Assembly (NCBI RefSeq): GCF_900114095.1
Contig: NZ_FORV01000003.1
Span: 124,001 to 188,000 of the forward strand
DNA from: Sphingomonas sp. NFR04
GTDB lineage: Bacteria; Pseudomonadota; Alphaproteobacteria; Sphingomonadales; Sphingomonadaceae
Direction: 5' to 3'
DNA: 64,000 nt
Shown in pieces: positions 35,881 through 46,178 of this stretch (position 1 is the stretch's first letter; every line of letters starts with the position of its first letter). The translations under genes were made by a program, and so were the position numbers. The notes beneath the pieces were generated by a model, which worked only from the letters and a program-made list of their open reading frames with translations, was not told where the DNA came from and ran no database searches.

Positions 35881-38148
35881 ATGACCACTTCCGCCCTTCT
35901 TCGCGGCCTGCTGCTTGCCAGCGCCGCGCTCACCGCGCCCTCGGCGCTCGCCGCCAATCGCAACGAAACGCCTGCCCCGGTGCAGGGCGCGCAGCCCGAC
36001 GAGACCGCGCCGCAGCAGACCGGCGAGATCGTCGTCACCGCCCAGCGCCGCACCGAAGCCGCCAAGGACGTGCCGGTCGCCGTCACCGCGATCGGCGGCG
36101 AGAAGCTCGACGTGCTCAACTCCTCGGGGCTCGACATCCGCTTCCTCTCGGCACGCACGCCTAGCCTGCAGATCGAAAGCTCGTTCGGCCGCACCTTCCC
36201 GCGCTTCTACATCCGCGGCCTCGGCAACACCGATTTCGACCCGAATGCCGCGCAGCCGGTGTCGGTGGTGTACGACAATGTCGCCCTCGAGAACCCGATG
36301 CTCAAGTCGTTCCCGGTGTTCGACCTCGCGCGCGTCGAAGTGCTGCGCGGACCGCAGGGCACGCTGTTCGGCCGCAACACGCCGGCCGGCGTGGTGAAGC
36401 TCGAATCGCAGCGCCCGACCGACAAGTACGAGGCGCAGGGCAGCATCAGCTGGGCGACCTACAACACGATCAACGCCGATCTCGCGCTCAATGCGCCGCT
36501 GGGCAATGGCTTCGCGCTGCGCGTCTCGGGCCTGGTGCAGCATCGCGACAACTGGGTGATCAACGACAGCACCAGCGCAGTCAGCGTGGCCAATCGCAAG
36601 CTCGAAGGCTATACCGATCGCGCCGGCCGCGTGCAGCTGTCCTACACCAGCGGCGACTTCAACGCGCTGGTCAACGTCCATGGCCGCGATCTCGAAGGCA
36701 CGCCGCGCGTGTTCCGCGCCGGACTGTTCCAGCAGGGCTCGAACAATTTCTCGGCCGGCTTCGATCCAAAGCACGTCAAGCTCGACGGCTACACCAGCCA
36801 GTGGCTCGAGCAGTGGGGCGGCAACCTGCAGCTCGATTATCATTTCGACGGGATCGGCACGCTCTACTCGGTCACCGCCTATGAGCGCGCCAAGGTGCAG
36901 AGCACCGGCGATGTCGACGGCGGCGACAACTACACCTTCCCGGCGCTGGGGCTGAACAACGCACTGTTCCCGTCGAACACCGGCGGCATCACCAGCCCCA
37001 AGGAGTTCAGCCAGGAGCTGCGCTTCGCGACCGACCAGTTCGGCGCGTTCCGCGGCCAGGCCGGTGTCTATTATTTCGACCAGAATCTCGATTACAGCGA
37101 ATATGGCTATGATCTGGGCGGCGGCGCGCAGAACCAGAATATAGGCCACCGCAACATCAACGAGAATATCGGCGTGTTCGCCTCGGGCGAGTTCAAGGCG
37201 ACCGACGCGCTGACCCTGCGCGCCGGCGTGCGCTATTCGCACGATCGCAAGAACGACGTGATCACCGGCTTCGGCCCGCTCACCGGCGGCATTACCCTGC
37301 CGCTGCAGACCAAGGTCAAGGGCGAGGCGGTAACCTGGGATGCCAGCGCCACCTATGCGCTGACCCCCGACGTCAACGTCTATGCGCGCTTCGCCACCGG
37401 CTATCTCGGCCCGGCGATCCAGGACCGCGTGACCTTCGGCTCGGTGCCGACCACGGCGGGCAAGCAGTTCACCAAGTCGGCCGAAGCTGGCGTCAAGGGC
37501 GCCCTCCCGGCCAAGGGCCTCAACTATGCGCTGACCGGCTACTGGTTCCGCACCGACGACCTGCAGCTGACCGCGGTAGGCGGCGCGAGCAACGCCAACC
37601 AGCTGCTCTCGGCCGATCACGTCAACGGCTACGGTGTCGAGGCGGAGTTCAGCTACCGCCCGGTGCGCGGGCTCGATCTCACCGCCAGCGGCAGCTACAA
37701 CTTCACCCAGATCCGCGACCCCAATCTGGTCGTGGCGGCGTGCGGTTCGCTGTGCACGATGACCGATCCGACCTTCACCGTCGGCACCAGCACCTTCGCC
37801 CGGATCGACGGCAACCGCCTGCCCCAGGCGCCGCGCTTCGTGCTCAACGCCACCGCGCGCTACGGCGTGCCGCTGGCGAACGGCGGCGAGGTCTATGCCT
37901 ATACCGACTGGGCGTATCGCAGCGAGATCAACTACTTCCTCTACGAGGCCAAGGAGTTCCGCGGGCGTTCGCTGGTCGAGGGCGGGCTGCGCATCGGCTA
38001 TCGCGCGCCGGAAGGCTATGAGGTGGCGGCGTTCGCCCGCAACATCCTCAACCAGATCCGCGCGCAGAGCGCGATCGACTTCAACAACCTGACCGGCATG
38101 ATCAACGAGCCGCGCATCATCGGCGGCGAGATCCGGTTCCACTTCTGA
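35881..38148 (+). CDS. TonB-dependent outer-membrane receptor
   Basis: A 755-residue receptor. A signal peptide (residues 1-24) precedes a TonB-box-like GEIVVTAQRR near residue 46. The plug domain follows with VPVAVTAIGGEKLD, FYIRGLGN and VEVLRGPQGTLFGRNTPAGVV; the rest is a beta-barrel ending in an aromatic C-terminal strand (IRFHF). Such receptors import siderophores, vitamin B12, sugars or aromatic compounds; no specificity can be read. It is divergent from truB and lies within what is usually an uninterrupted translation operon. A 209-base gap upstream holds its promoter; no clear motif was seen. Confidence 0.94.
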   Translation: MTTSALLRGLLLASAALTAPSALAANRNETPAPVQGAQPDETAPQQTGEIVVTAQRRTEAAKDVPVAVTAIGGEKLDVLNSSGLDIRFLSARTPSLQIESSFGRTFPRFYIRGLGNTDFDPNAAQPVSVVYDNVALENPMLKSFPVFDLARVEVLRGPQGTLFGRNTPAGVVKLESQRPTDKYEAQGSISWATYNTINADLALNAPLGNGFALRVSGLVQHRDNWVINDSTSAVSVANRKLEGYTDRAGRVQLSYTSGDFNALVNVHGRDLEGTPRVFRAGLFQQGSNNFSAGFDPKHVKLDGYTSQWLEQWGGNLQLDYHFDGIGTLYSVTAYERAKVQSTGDVDGGDNYTFPALGLNNALFPSNTGGITSPKEFSQELRFATDQFGAFRGQAGVYYFDQNLDYSEYGYDLGGGAQNQNIGHRNINENIGVFASGEFKATDALTLRAGVRYSHDRKNDVITGFGPLTGGITLPLQTKVKGEAVTWDASATYALTPDVNVYARFATGYLGPAIQDRVTFGSVPTTAGKQFTKSAEAGVKGALPAKGLNYALTGYWFRTDDLQLTAVGGASNANQLLSADHVNGYGVEAEFSYRPVRGLDLTASGSYNFTQIRDPNLVVAACGSLCTMTDPTFTVGTSTFARIDGNRLPQAPRFVLNATARYGVPLANGGEVYAYTDWAYRSEINYFLYEAKEFRGRSLVEGGLRIGYRAPEGYEVAAFARNILNQIRAQSAIDFNNLTGMINEPRIIGGEIRFHF

Positions 38149-38189
38149 TCGGAGGCGCGGGGAGCGATCCCCGCGCGCTTCATAGCAGG

Positions 38190-38223
38190 AGGGCGTCGCG
38201 GGTATCCTCGCGACGCCCTTTTT
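38190..38223 (+). terminator. Rho-independent terminator of the TonB receptor gene
   Basis: AGGGCGTCGCG pairs with CGCGACGCCCT around an 8-base loop, followed by TTTTT. It lies 41 bases past the receptor stop and just before the convergent tdk gene. Confidence 0.88.
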
Positions 38224-38227
38224 CGTT

Positions 38228-38812
38228 TCAGCCGATCGCGCCGCGCCGCTCGACAAAATGGCGGCGGCAGAGCGCAACATAGCGATCGTTGCCACCGATC
38301 TCGCGCTGCGCGCCCTCGCGCACCGCATTGCCCTCGGCATCCACACGCAGGTTCATCGTCGCCTTGCGCCCGCATTCGCAGACCGACTTGATCTCGACCA
38401 GCGAGTCCGCGATCGCCAGCAGCGCCGCCGCGCCCTCGAACAGCACGCCGCGGAAGTCGGTGCGCAGGCCGTAGCAGAGCACGGGCACTTCATCCTCGTC
38501 GCATACGGCGGCCAATTGCCGCACCTGCGCGGCGGAGAGGAACTGCGCCTCGTCGACCAGCACGCACGCCAGCGGCGCCGCGAAATGCGCGTCCTGCACG
38601 ATGGTGCGCAGGTCGGTAGTGGCGTCGAACGGGATCGCATCGGCGTGGATGCCGAGGCGGGAATCGATCACGCCGTGCCCGCCGCGGTCATGGACGCCCG
38701 CGGTGAACAGCAAGGTGCGCATGCCCCGCTCGCGATAGTTGAAATCGGCCTGGAGCAGCGTGGTCGATTTCCCCGCGTTCATCGAGGCATAGTAGAAATA
38801 GAGCTTGGCCAT
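38228..38812 (-). CDS. tdk: Thymidine kinase
   Basis: A 194-residue type II thymidine kinase of the nucleoside salvage pathway. The P-loop is ASMNAGKST at residues 9-17, the Walker B-like DEAQFL follows, and the zinc site is formed by CECGRKAT and CRRH near the C-terminus. ATG 38812 gives the family N-terminus [12 protein letters not shown]; the frame is open upstream but is not family-like there. It converges on the TonB receptor gene and is divergent from the small membrane protein gene, with 74 bases between the starts. Confidence 0.96.
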   Translation of the reverse strand: MAKLYFYYASMNAGKSTTLLQADFNYRERGMRTLLFTAGVHDRGGHGVIDSRLGIHADAIPFDATTDLRTIVQDAHFAAPLACVLVDEAQFLSAAQVRQLAAVCDEDEVPVLCYGLRTDFRGVLFEGAAALLAIADSLVEIKSVCECGRKATMNLRVDAEGNAVREGAQREIGGNDRYVALCRRHFVERRGAIG

Positions 38813-38886
38813 GCGGGCTATCCTATGTCGGCTATCACCCCGCCGGTCCATCGGTTAGCATCGCCGAACCGCCGGGGGGGACGACG

Positions 38887-39372
38887 ATGCGTACGGGGCT
38901 TTGGATACTGAATGTCATGGCGGTCCTCTGGTGCGTGGGAGCCCTGCACTTCTCGCGCCTGCCGCTTTGGTGGAGCGTACCGGCGGTTGCGATCAGCGCG
39001 GCGATCCTGCTGGGGACGCGGCATGCGTCGGATGCGACCCAGGAAGCCGATCGCGCACATGTCGGCCGGCTGGTGGCGATCTGGAGCAGCGCCGAGGGGG
39101 TGGCGATTTTCCTGGCGGCGAATATCCTGATCAACCTGCACATGGCCGAACGGCTGCTGCCGACGATGGCGATCATCGTCGGGCTGCATTTCCTGCCGCT
39201 GGCACGCGGGATTCCGGCGCGGGTCTATTATTGGTCGGGCGCGGCGTTGGTGCTGGTGGGCGCCATAGGCTTGCTGCTGCCGCCCGACGATGCCCCGCTG
39301 GCGACAGGTCTGCTGGCCGCCGCGACCTTGTGGGCCAGCGCACTGGCCTCGGCGAAGCGCGGTCGAGCCTAG
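38887..39372 (+). CDS. Small multi-pass membrane protein of unknown function
   Basis: A 161-residue hydrophobic protein with four or five predicted membrane segments (about residues 7-22, 28-42, 65-85, 92-106, 115-150). No motif is recognised; a basic cluster (KRGR) ends the chain. Its stop overlaps that of convergent rbfA by 4 bases. A short hydrophobic protein of this type could be a minor transporter subunit or sensor, but nothing supports a specific role. Confidence 0.7.
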   Translation: MRTGLWILNVMAVLWCVGALHFSRLPLWWSVPAVAISAAILLGTRHASDATQEADRAHVGRLVAIWSSAEGVAIFLAANILINLHMAERLLPTMAIIVGLHFLPLARGIPARVYYWSGAALVLVGAIGLLLPPDDAPLATGLLAAATLWASALASAKRGRA

Positions 39373-39764
39373 GAGCTTTCGCCCAGGTCCTGCGCGACCT
39401 TGGGGTCGCGGAGCAGTTTGTCGATATGGCTGCCTTCGTCGAAGCTCTCGTCCGCGAGGAATTTGAGCTTGGCCGCGTACTTCATCTTCACCCGGGTGGC
39501 GACTTCGCGCTGGAGGAAGGCGGTGTTGGTGCGCAGCGCATTGAGCACCGCTTCCTCGTCCTTGCCGAGCAGCGGCTTCACGAACACGGTCGCGTGGCGC
39601 AGGTCCGGCGACATCCGCACTTCGGTTACCGACACGAGATGCTTCGCCAGCACCTCGTCATGCACGTCGCCGCGCTGGAGGATCTCGCTGAGGATATGGC
39701 GCACCTGTTCGCCCACGCGCAGCACGCGGACGGAGCGGGTTTCATCGGTGTCGTTCTGGCGCAT
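39369..39764 (-). CDS. rbfA: Ribosome-binding factor A
   Basis: A 131-residue 30S assembly factor that binds helix 1 of 16S rRNA during maturation and cold adaptation. The KH-like fold is recognisable by [37 protein letters not shown] and [23 protein letters not shown] with ELKF-like LKFLADES. It lies downstream of infB as in the usual operon, but 348 bases away; the gap holds the small ORF and hairpins described separately. Its usual partner truB is about 5 kb further along. Confidence 0.95.
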   Translation of the reverse strand: MRQNDTDETRSVRVLRVGEQVRHILSEILQRGDVHDEVLAKHLVSVTEVRMSPDLRHATVFVKPLLGKDEEAVLNALRTNTAFLQREVATRVKMKYAAKLKFLADESFDEGSHIDKLLRDPKVAQDLGESS

Positions 39765-39832
39765 CTTGTGATTCTGACCGGTTTTCGCTATGTGGAACGG
39801 ACTGCGGTTGATGTATCCAATACGTCACTTCC

Positions 39833-39901
39833 TGAGCCCGGGTGTTCCAGCGCCCGGGCTCAAAGCATTTTGGGCTCCCGGCGTTCCAGCACCGAGAGCC
39901 C
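39833..39901 (-). repeat. Twin 10-bp/10-nt hairpins sharing the loop GCTGGAAC
   Basis: Two hairpins 9 bases apart. Read on the minus strand, the first is GGGCTCTCGG-TGCTGGAACG-CCGGGAGCCC (39901-39872) and the second TGAGCCCGGG-CGCTGGAACA-CCCGGGCTCA (39862-39833). The only imperfect pair of the first stem is a G-U on the minus-strand RNA and would be an A-C mismatch on the plus-strand RNA, so the structure acts in minus-strand RNA. They begin 8 bases after the small ORF stop. No T-run follows either hairpin. Confidence 0.85.
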
Positions 39902-39909
39902 GCACTGGA

Positions 39910-40011
39910 CTACTTGCGGCTCAGCTCAATCAGCTTCACCACCAGCCCGAGCAGTGCGACGATGAACGTCGCTACGCCCAGAACCAGACCTGCGATTGAT
40001 TCTATACCCAA
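39910..40011 (-). CDS. Small hydrophobic peptide, holin-like toxin candidate
   Basis: A 33-residue peptide read from TTG 40011; GTG 40020 in frame would give 36. After MGIES comes one membrane helix (GLVLGVATFIVALLGLVVKL at about residues 8-27), then a charged end, IELSRK. The short acidic head, single helix with a central small-aromatic pair and basic tail resemble the small holin-like toxins of Firmicutes. The extended Shine-Dalgarno AAAAGGAGGTGAT ends 5 bases before TTG. Several early codons end in A or T (GGT ATA GAA TCA), unlike the host genes. It lies between infB and rbfA, flanked by three matching hairpins. Function not shown; it could also be a leader peptide. Confidence 0.6.
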   Translation of the reverse strand: MGIESIAGLVLGVATFIVALLGLVVKLIELSRK

Positions 40012-40052
40012 TAATATCACCTCCTTTTCGGCCGCAGGTGCAGCCGAAAAGG
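40012..40052 (-). promoter_or_regulatory. Hairpin-sequestered extended Shine-Dalgarno of the small ORF
   Basis: On the minus strand CCTTTTCGGC pairs perfectly with GCCGAAAAGG around the 10-base loop TGCACCTGCG. The second arm runs into AAAAGGAGGTGAT, which is complementary to the 16S rRNA 3' tail over about 12 bases. The loop contains CACCT, complementary to the AGGTG just outside the stem, so a pseudoknot could hide the whole ribosome binding site. Confidence 0.6.
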
Positions 40053-40056
40053 AAGC

Positions 40057-40085
40057 GTATCACAGGCCAGGCCACCGAGGAACAA
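40057..40085 (-). promoter_or_regulatory. Candidate sigma70 promoter of the small ORF
   Basis: On the minus strand TTGTTC (40085-40080) and TGATAC (40062-40057) are 17 bases apart. Transcription would begin near 40050-40052, at the edge of the Shine-Dalgarno hairpin. Match to consensus is moderate. Confidence 0.4.
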
Positions 40086-40112
40086 ATCGTGTCCATCGGC
40101 AGCCCTGCCCCA

Positions 40113-43013
<2,901 letters not shown>

Positions 43014-43017
43014 GCGG

Positions 43018-43722
43018 CTACTCAAGTTCCTCGATAGTGTTCGTCGTCAATGGCACGGCGGACGGCAAAGCCGATGCGCCTTGCGATTCGGAATCGCAAG
43101 ACACGGGATCAGGTTCGGGTCCGATAAAGTGCAGCCAGCGATCGAGCGCTTCGCTCGTCCGTTGCGCCGCCCGGGCGTCGATAAGTCCGGCGTGTACCAC
43201 ATTTTCGCGGCCTAACGCCAAGGACAATATGGTGCGCGAGACCGGCAATGTTAAGCCCTTGAGGGCAGAACCTTCCCGATCCGAGCCAACCCGCCACGCC
43301 TGGGCCAGCTTTCGGCTGCCGTCGTCGCGGGCGTCGGAGGCGTGCAGCAGCAGATGGAGTCGGCCGCTGCGCGCGGACTTTTCGATCCGCTCGGCACCGA
43401 TCACCACATAGCCCGCCTTCGCCTCCAGCCCCAGCCGATCGAGCGCGGCGCGCTGCAGCTGGGCGGCGATCCGGTCCTCCAGATCGTCGGGAATGCGAAT
43501 CTCGCCGGTACGGAAGCTGCGCGACAGCGCGCCCCGCAGCTTGCCCTTGTCACGCGACGCCGTCAGCCCCGCCTTGTCGACGGAGATCCAGGCGCCGCGG
43601 CCGGGAGCCTTGGCACGAATGTCGGGCAGCACTTCGCCCTCGGGCGAAAGCACGAGTCGGATCAACCCTTCCCGCGGCGATTCCTCGCGCGACAGGATGC
43701 AGGTGCGAACCGCGTCGGTCAT
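43018..43722 (-). CDS. YlxR/DUF448 RNA-binding protein fused to an L7Ae-like domain
   Basis: A 234-residue protein. Residues 1-85 are a YlxR (DUF448) domain: RTCILSREE, LIRLVLSPEGEVLPD, PGRGAWIS. Residues about 95-190 form an L7Ae/L30e-like RNA-binding domain (AGYVVIGAERIEKSARSGRLHLLLHASDA). The C-terminal 45 residues are variable. YlxR proteins bind RNase P and nucleic acid in some bacteria. It sits between nusA and infB as expected, with the infB ATG 4 bases after its stop. Confidence 0.92.
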   Translation of the reverse strand: MTDAVRTCILSREESPREGLIRLVLSPEGEVLPDIRAKAPGRGAWISVDKAGLTASRDKGKLRGALSRSFRTGEIRIPDDLEDRIAAQLQRAALDRLGLEAKAGYVVIGAERIEKSARSGRLHLLLHASDARDDGSRKLAQAWRVGSDREGSALKGLTLPVSRTILSLALGRENVVHAGLIDARAAQRTSEALDRWLHFIGPEPDPVSCDSESQGASALPSAVPLTTNTIEELE

Positions 43723-43779
43723 CGTCCCCTCCCGTGGCCGAGAGGGGGGATGACCAGTGCCAAGGTCAGTCGGCGCGTA

Positions 43780-45399
43780 TCATTGTTCGGAGTCCGCAAT
43801 TGCGTCCTCCTCGCCTGCTTTCGCAGGTTCTTCATCGGCGAACCAATGGGCGCGGGCCGCCATGATGATCTCGTTGCCCTGCTCGTCGCTCAGGCCATAC
43901 TCCGCCAGGATGCCGCCCTTGGGCTCCTTGCGGGGGGTATCGTCGCCGCGGCGACGCGGCTCGGCGCGCTTCTTCTCGACCAGCTCGTCGGTCGCCAGGT
44001 CGGCGAGGTCGTCGAGCGTCTTGATGCCCGCCTTGCCGAGCGTGACCAGCATCGCTTCGGTCAAATACGGCATGGTGGTCAGCGCATCGTCGACGCCAAG
44101 CGCGCGGCGCTCCTCGCGATTGGCTTCCTCGCGGCGCTCCAGCGCTTCCTGGGCGCGGTTCTGCAGTTCCTGGGCGAGGTCCTCGTCGAAGCCCTCGATC
44201 GTCGCGAGCTCCTCGATCTCGACATAGGCGACCTCTTCCAGCGCGCCGAAGCCTTCGGCGACCAGCAGCTGGGCCAGCGTTTCGTCGACGTCGAGCTCGT
44301 TCTGGAACATCTCCGAACGCTCGACGAATTCCTTCTGGCGCTTCTCGCTCGCATCCGCCTCGGTGAGGATGTCGATCGCCTTGCCGGTCAGCTGCGAGGC
44401 CAGGCGCACATTCTGGCCGCGACGGCCGATGGCGAGGCTCAGCTGATCGTCGGGGACGACCACTTCGATGCGATCCTCTTCCTCGTCGATCACGACGCGG
44501 CTGACATTGGCCGGCTGCAGTGCATTGACGACGAAGGTTGCCGTGTCCGGCGACCAGGGGATGATGTCGATCTTCTCGCCCTGCATTTCCTGCACGACGG
44601 CCTGCACGCGGCTGCCCTTCATGCCGACGCAGGCGCCGACCGGATCGATCGAGCCGTCATGGCTGATCACGCCAATCTTGGCGCGGCTGCCCGGATCGCG
44701 CGCGGCGGCCTTGATCTCGATGATACCGTCGTAAATTTCGGGCACTTCCTGCGCGAACAGCTTCTTCATGAACTCGGGGTGCGCCCGGCTCAGGAAGATC
44801 TGCGGGCCGCGGTTCTCGCGGCGGACGTTGAGCACCACCGAGCGGACGCGATCTCCGACGCGCACCACTTCGCGCGGGATCTGCTGGTCGCGGCGGATCA
44901 CGCCTTCGGCGCGGCCGAGGTCGACGACGACATGGCCGAACTCGACGCGCTTCACCACGCCGGTGATGATCTCGTTCACCCGATCCTTGAACTCGTCATA
45001 CTGGCGCTCGCGCTCGGCGTCGCGGACCTTCTGGAAGATGATCTGCTTGGAAGCCTGCGCCTGGATGCGGCCGAACTCGATCGGGGGCAGCGGATCGACG
45101 ATGAAGTCACCGACCTTCGCGCCCTTCTGGAGCTTCTCGGCGCCCTTGAGGTCGACCTGCTTGAAATAGTCGTCGACCTGCTCGACCACCTCGACGACGC
45201 GCCACAGGCGGAGATCGCCCGAGACCGGATCGAGCTTCGCGCGGATGTCGTTCTCCACGCCGTAGCGGTTCTTCGCGGCGCGCTGGATCGCGTCTTCCAT
45301 CGCCTCGATGACGATGGCCTTGTCGATCAGCTTTTCCTTCGCGACCGAATCGGCGATCGCGAGCAGCTCGGCCTTGTTGGCAGAAATGGCGGTGGCCAT
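43780..45399 (-). CDS. nusA: Transcription termination/antitermination factor NusA
   Basis: A 539-residue RNA polymerase-binding factor. The N-terminal domain (residues 1-130), S1 domain (about 135-200, INEIITGVVKRVEFGHVVVD), two KH domains (KIGVISHDGSIDPVGACVGMKGSRVQ and LAIGRRGQNVRLASQLTG) and two C-terminal acidic AR2-like repeats (LLVAEGFGALEEVAYVE; LVTLGKAGIKTLDDLADL) are in normal order. It is the second gene of the operon, 6 bases after rimP. Confidence 0.97.
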   Translation of the reverse strand: MATAISANKAELLAIADSVAKEKLIDKAIVIEAMEDAIQRAAKNRYGVENDIRAKLDPVSGDLRLWRVVEVVEQVDDYFKQVDLKGAEKLQKGAKVGDFIVDPLPPIEFGRIQAQASKQIIFQKVRDAERERQYDEFKDRVNEIITGVVKRVEFGHVVVDLGRAEGVIRRDQQIPREVVRVGDRVRSVVLNVRRENRGPQIFLSRAHPEFMKKLFAQEVPEIYDGIIEIKAAARDPGSRAKIGVISHDGSIDPVGACVGMKGSRVQAVVQEMQGEKIDIIPWSPDTATFVVNALQPANVSRVVIDEEEDRIEVVVPDDQLSLAIGRRGQNVRLASQLTGKAIDILTEADASEKRQKEFVERSEMFQNELDVDETLAQLLVAEGFGALEEVAYVEIEELATIEGFDEDLAQELQNRAQEALERREEANREERRALGVDDALTTMPYLTEAMLVTLGKAGIKTLDDLADLATDELVEKKRAEPRRRGDDTPRKEPKGGILAEYGLSDEQGNEIIMAARAHWFADEEPAKAGEEDAIADSEQ

Positions 45400-45405
45400 C
45401 CGGGC

Positions 45406-45954
45406 TTATCCTTCTACTTCGATAATCTTGTCGGCGCCCTCGGCAGAGAGCGGCGCGGTGGCGGCGATCAGGCGATCGGTCATCGTCAGCTTGGCATCCT
45501 CGATCGCCGCGAACGGCAGCACATGGTGCGTCTCGTCCTGCGTCACGATCGTGATGGTGCCCGCGTCCGCATCGATGCCGGCGAGATCGCCCTTGAACTG
45601 CTTGCGCCCATCCAGCTTCTCGGCGAGCGTAATGCGCGCTTCATGGCCCTGCCAGTCGGCGAAATCCTGCAGCCGGGTGAGCGGCCGGTCGATCCCGGGC
45701 GAGCTGACTTCCAGCCGGTACGCGTGGTCGATCGGATCACGGCCCTCAGCCTCGAGACGATCCAGCAGGTCCGAGATGCGGCGCGACAGATCGGCGCAAT
45801 CGTCGATCGTCAGCTGGCGCGTATCCGGGCGTTCGGCCATGATCTGCAGCGTGGGATCGCTCTGGCCGCCGAACAGCTTCACGCGCACCAGGGCGAAGCC
45901 CAGTGCCTGCGCTTCGGTTTCGATCATCTTGGCCAGTTCGGCGAGATTCGCCAC
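45406..45954 (-). CDS. rimP: Ribosome maturation factor RimP
   Basis: A 182-residue 30S maturation factor. The N-terminal alpha/beta domain shows LAKMIETEAQALGFALVRVKLFGG and the DCADLSRRISDLLD segment; YRLEVSSPGIDRPLTRLQDF is the diagnostic motif, followed by an SH3-like C-terminal domain. The start is GTG 45954. It heads the operon; the promoter should lie in the 224-base gap that separates it from the divergent sugar dehydrogenase gene. Confidence 0.95.
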   Translation of the reverse strand: MANLAELAKMIETEAQALGFALVRVKLFGGQSDPTLQIMAERPDTRQLTIDDCADLSRRISDLLDRLEAEGRDPIDHAYRLEVSSPGIDRPLTRLQDFADWQGHEARITLAEKLDGRKQFKGDLAGIDADAGTITIVTQDETHHVLPFAAIEDAKLTMTDRLIAATAPLSAEGADKIIEVEG

Positions 45955-46115
45955 ACATGTCTCCGGTTGAAATCAAGCAGCTTCGGCGCCGGTGCCTGGT
46001 GGCGCCGACCTCGATCATGTTTGACGATGTCCGAGAAAGCATCCGCGATATACGCAATCGTGTCCCTCGGAGCAAGGGGGCGCCTCGCACCTTGCATCTT
46101 TTCGCGGACGAAAGT

Positions 46116-46133
46116 CGTTGCAACACGTTGCAA
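46116..46133. promoter_or_regulatory. Tandem CGTTGCAA repeats, operator candidate
   Basis: CGTTGCAA occurs twice, at 46116-46123 and 46126-46133, with a 10-base period. The first copy lies in the palindrome GTTGCAAC. The repeats lie about 50 bases upstream of the sugar dehydrogenase start and about 165 bases from the rimP start. A one-turn period suits binding of a regulator dimer or pair; no regulator is identified. Confidence 0.35.
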
Positions 46134-46178
46134 AACCGGCTGCGTTCGCGGCCGAACCATCGCCGGAGAGGATTCCCC

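Noticed and set aside
40012..40030. Plus-strand resemblance to the 3' end of 16S rRNA (ATCACCTCCTTT)
   Set aside because: The match is only about 12 bases with no other rRNA sequence nearby; it is better explained as an extended Shine-Dalgarno read on the minus strand.
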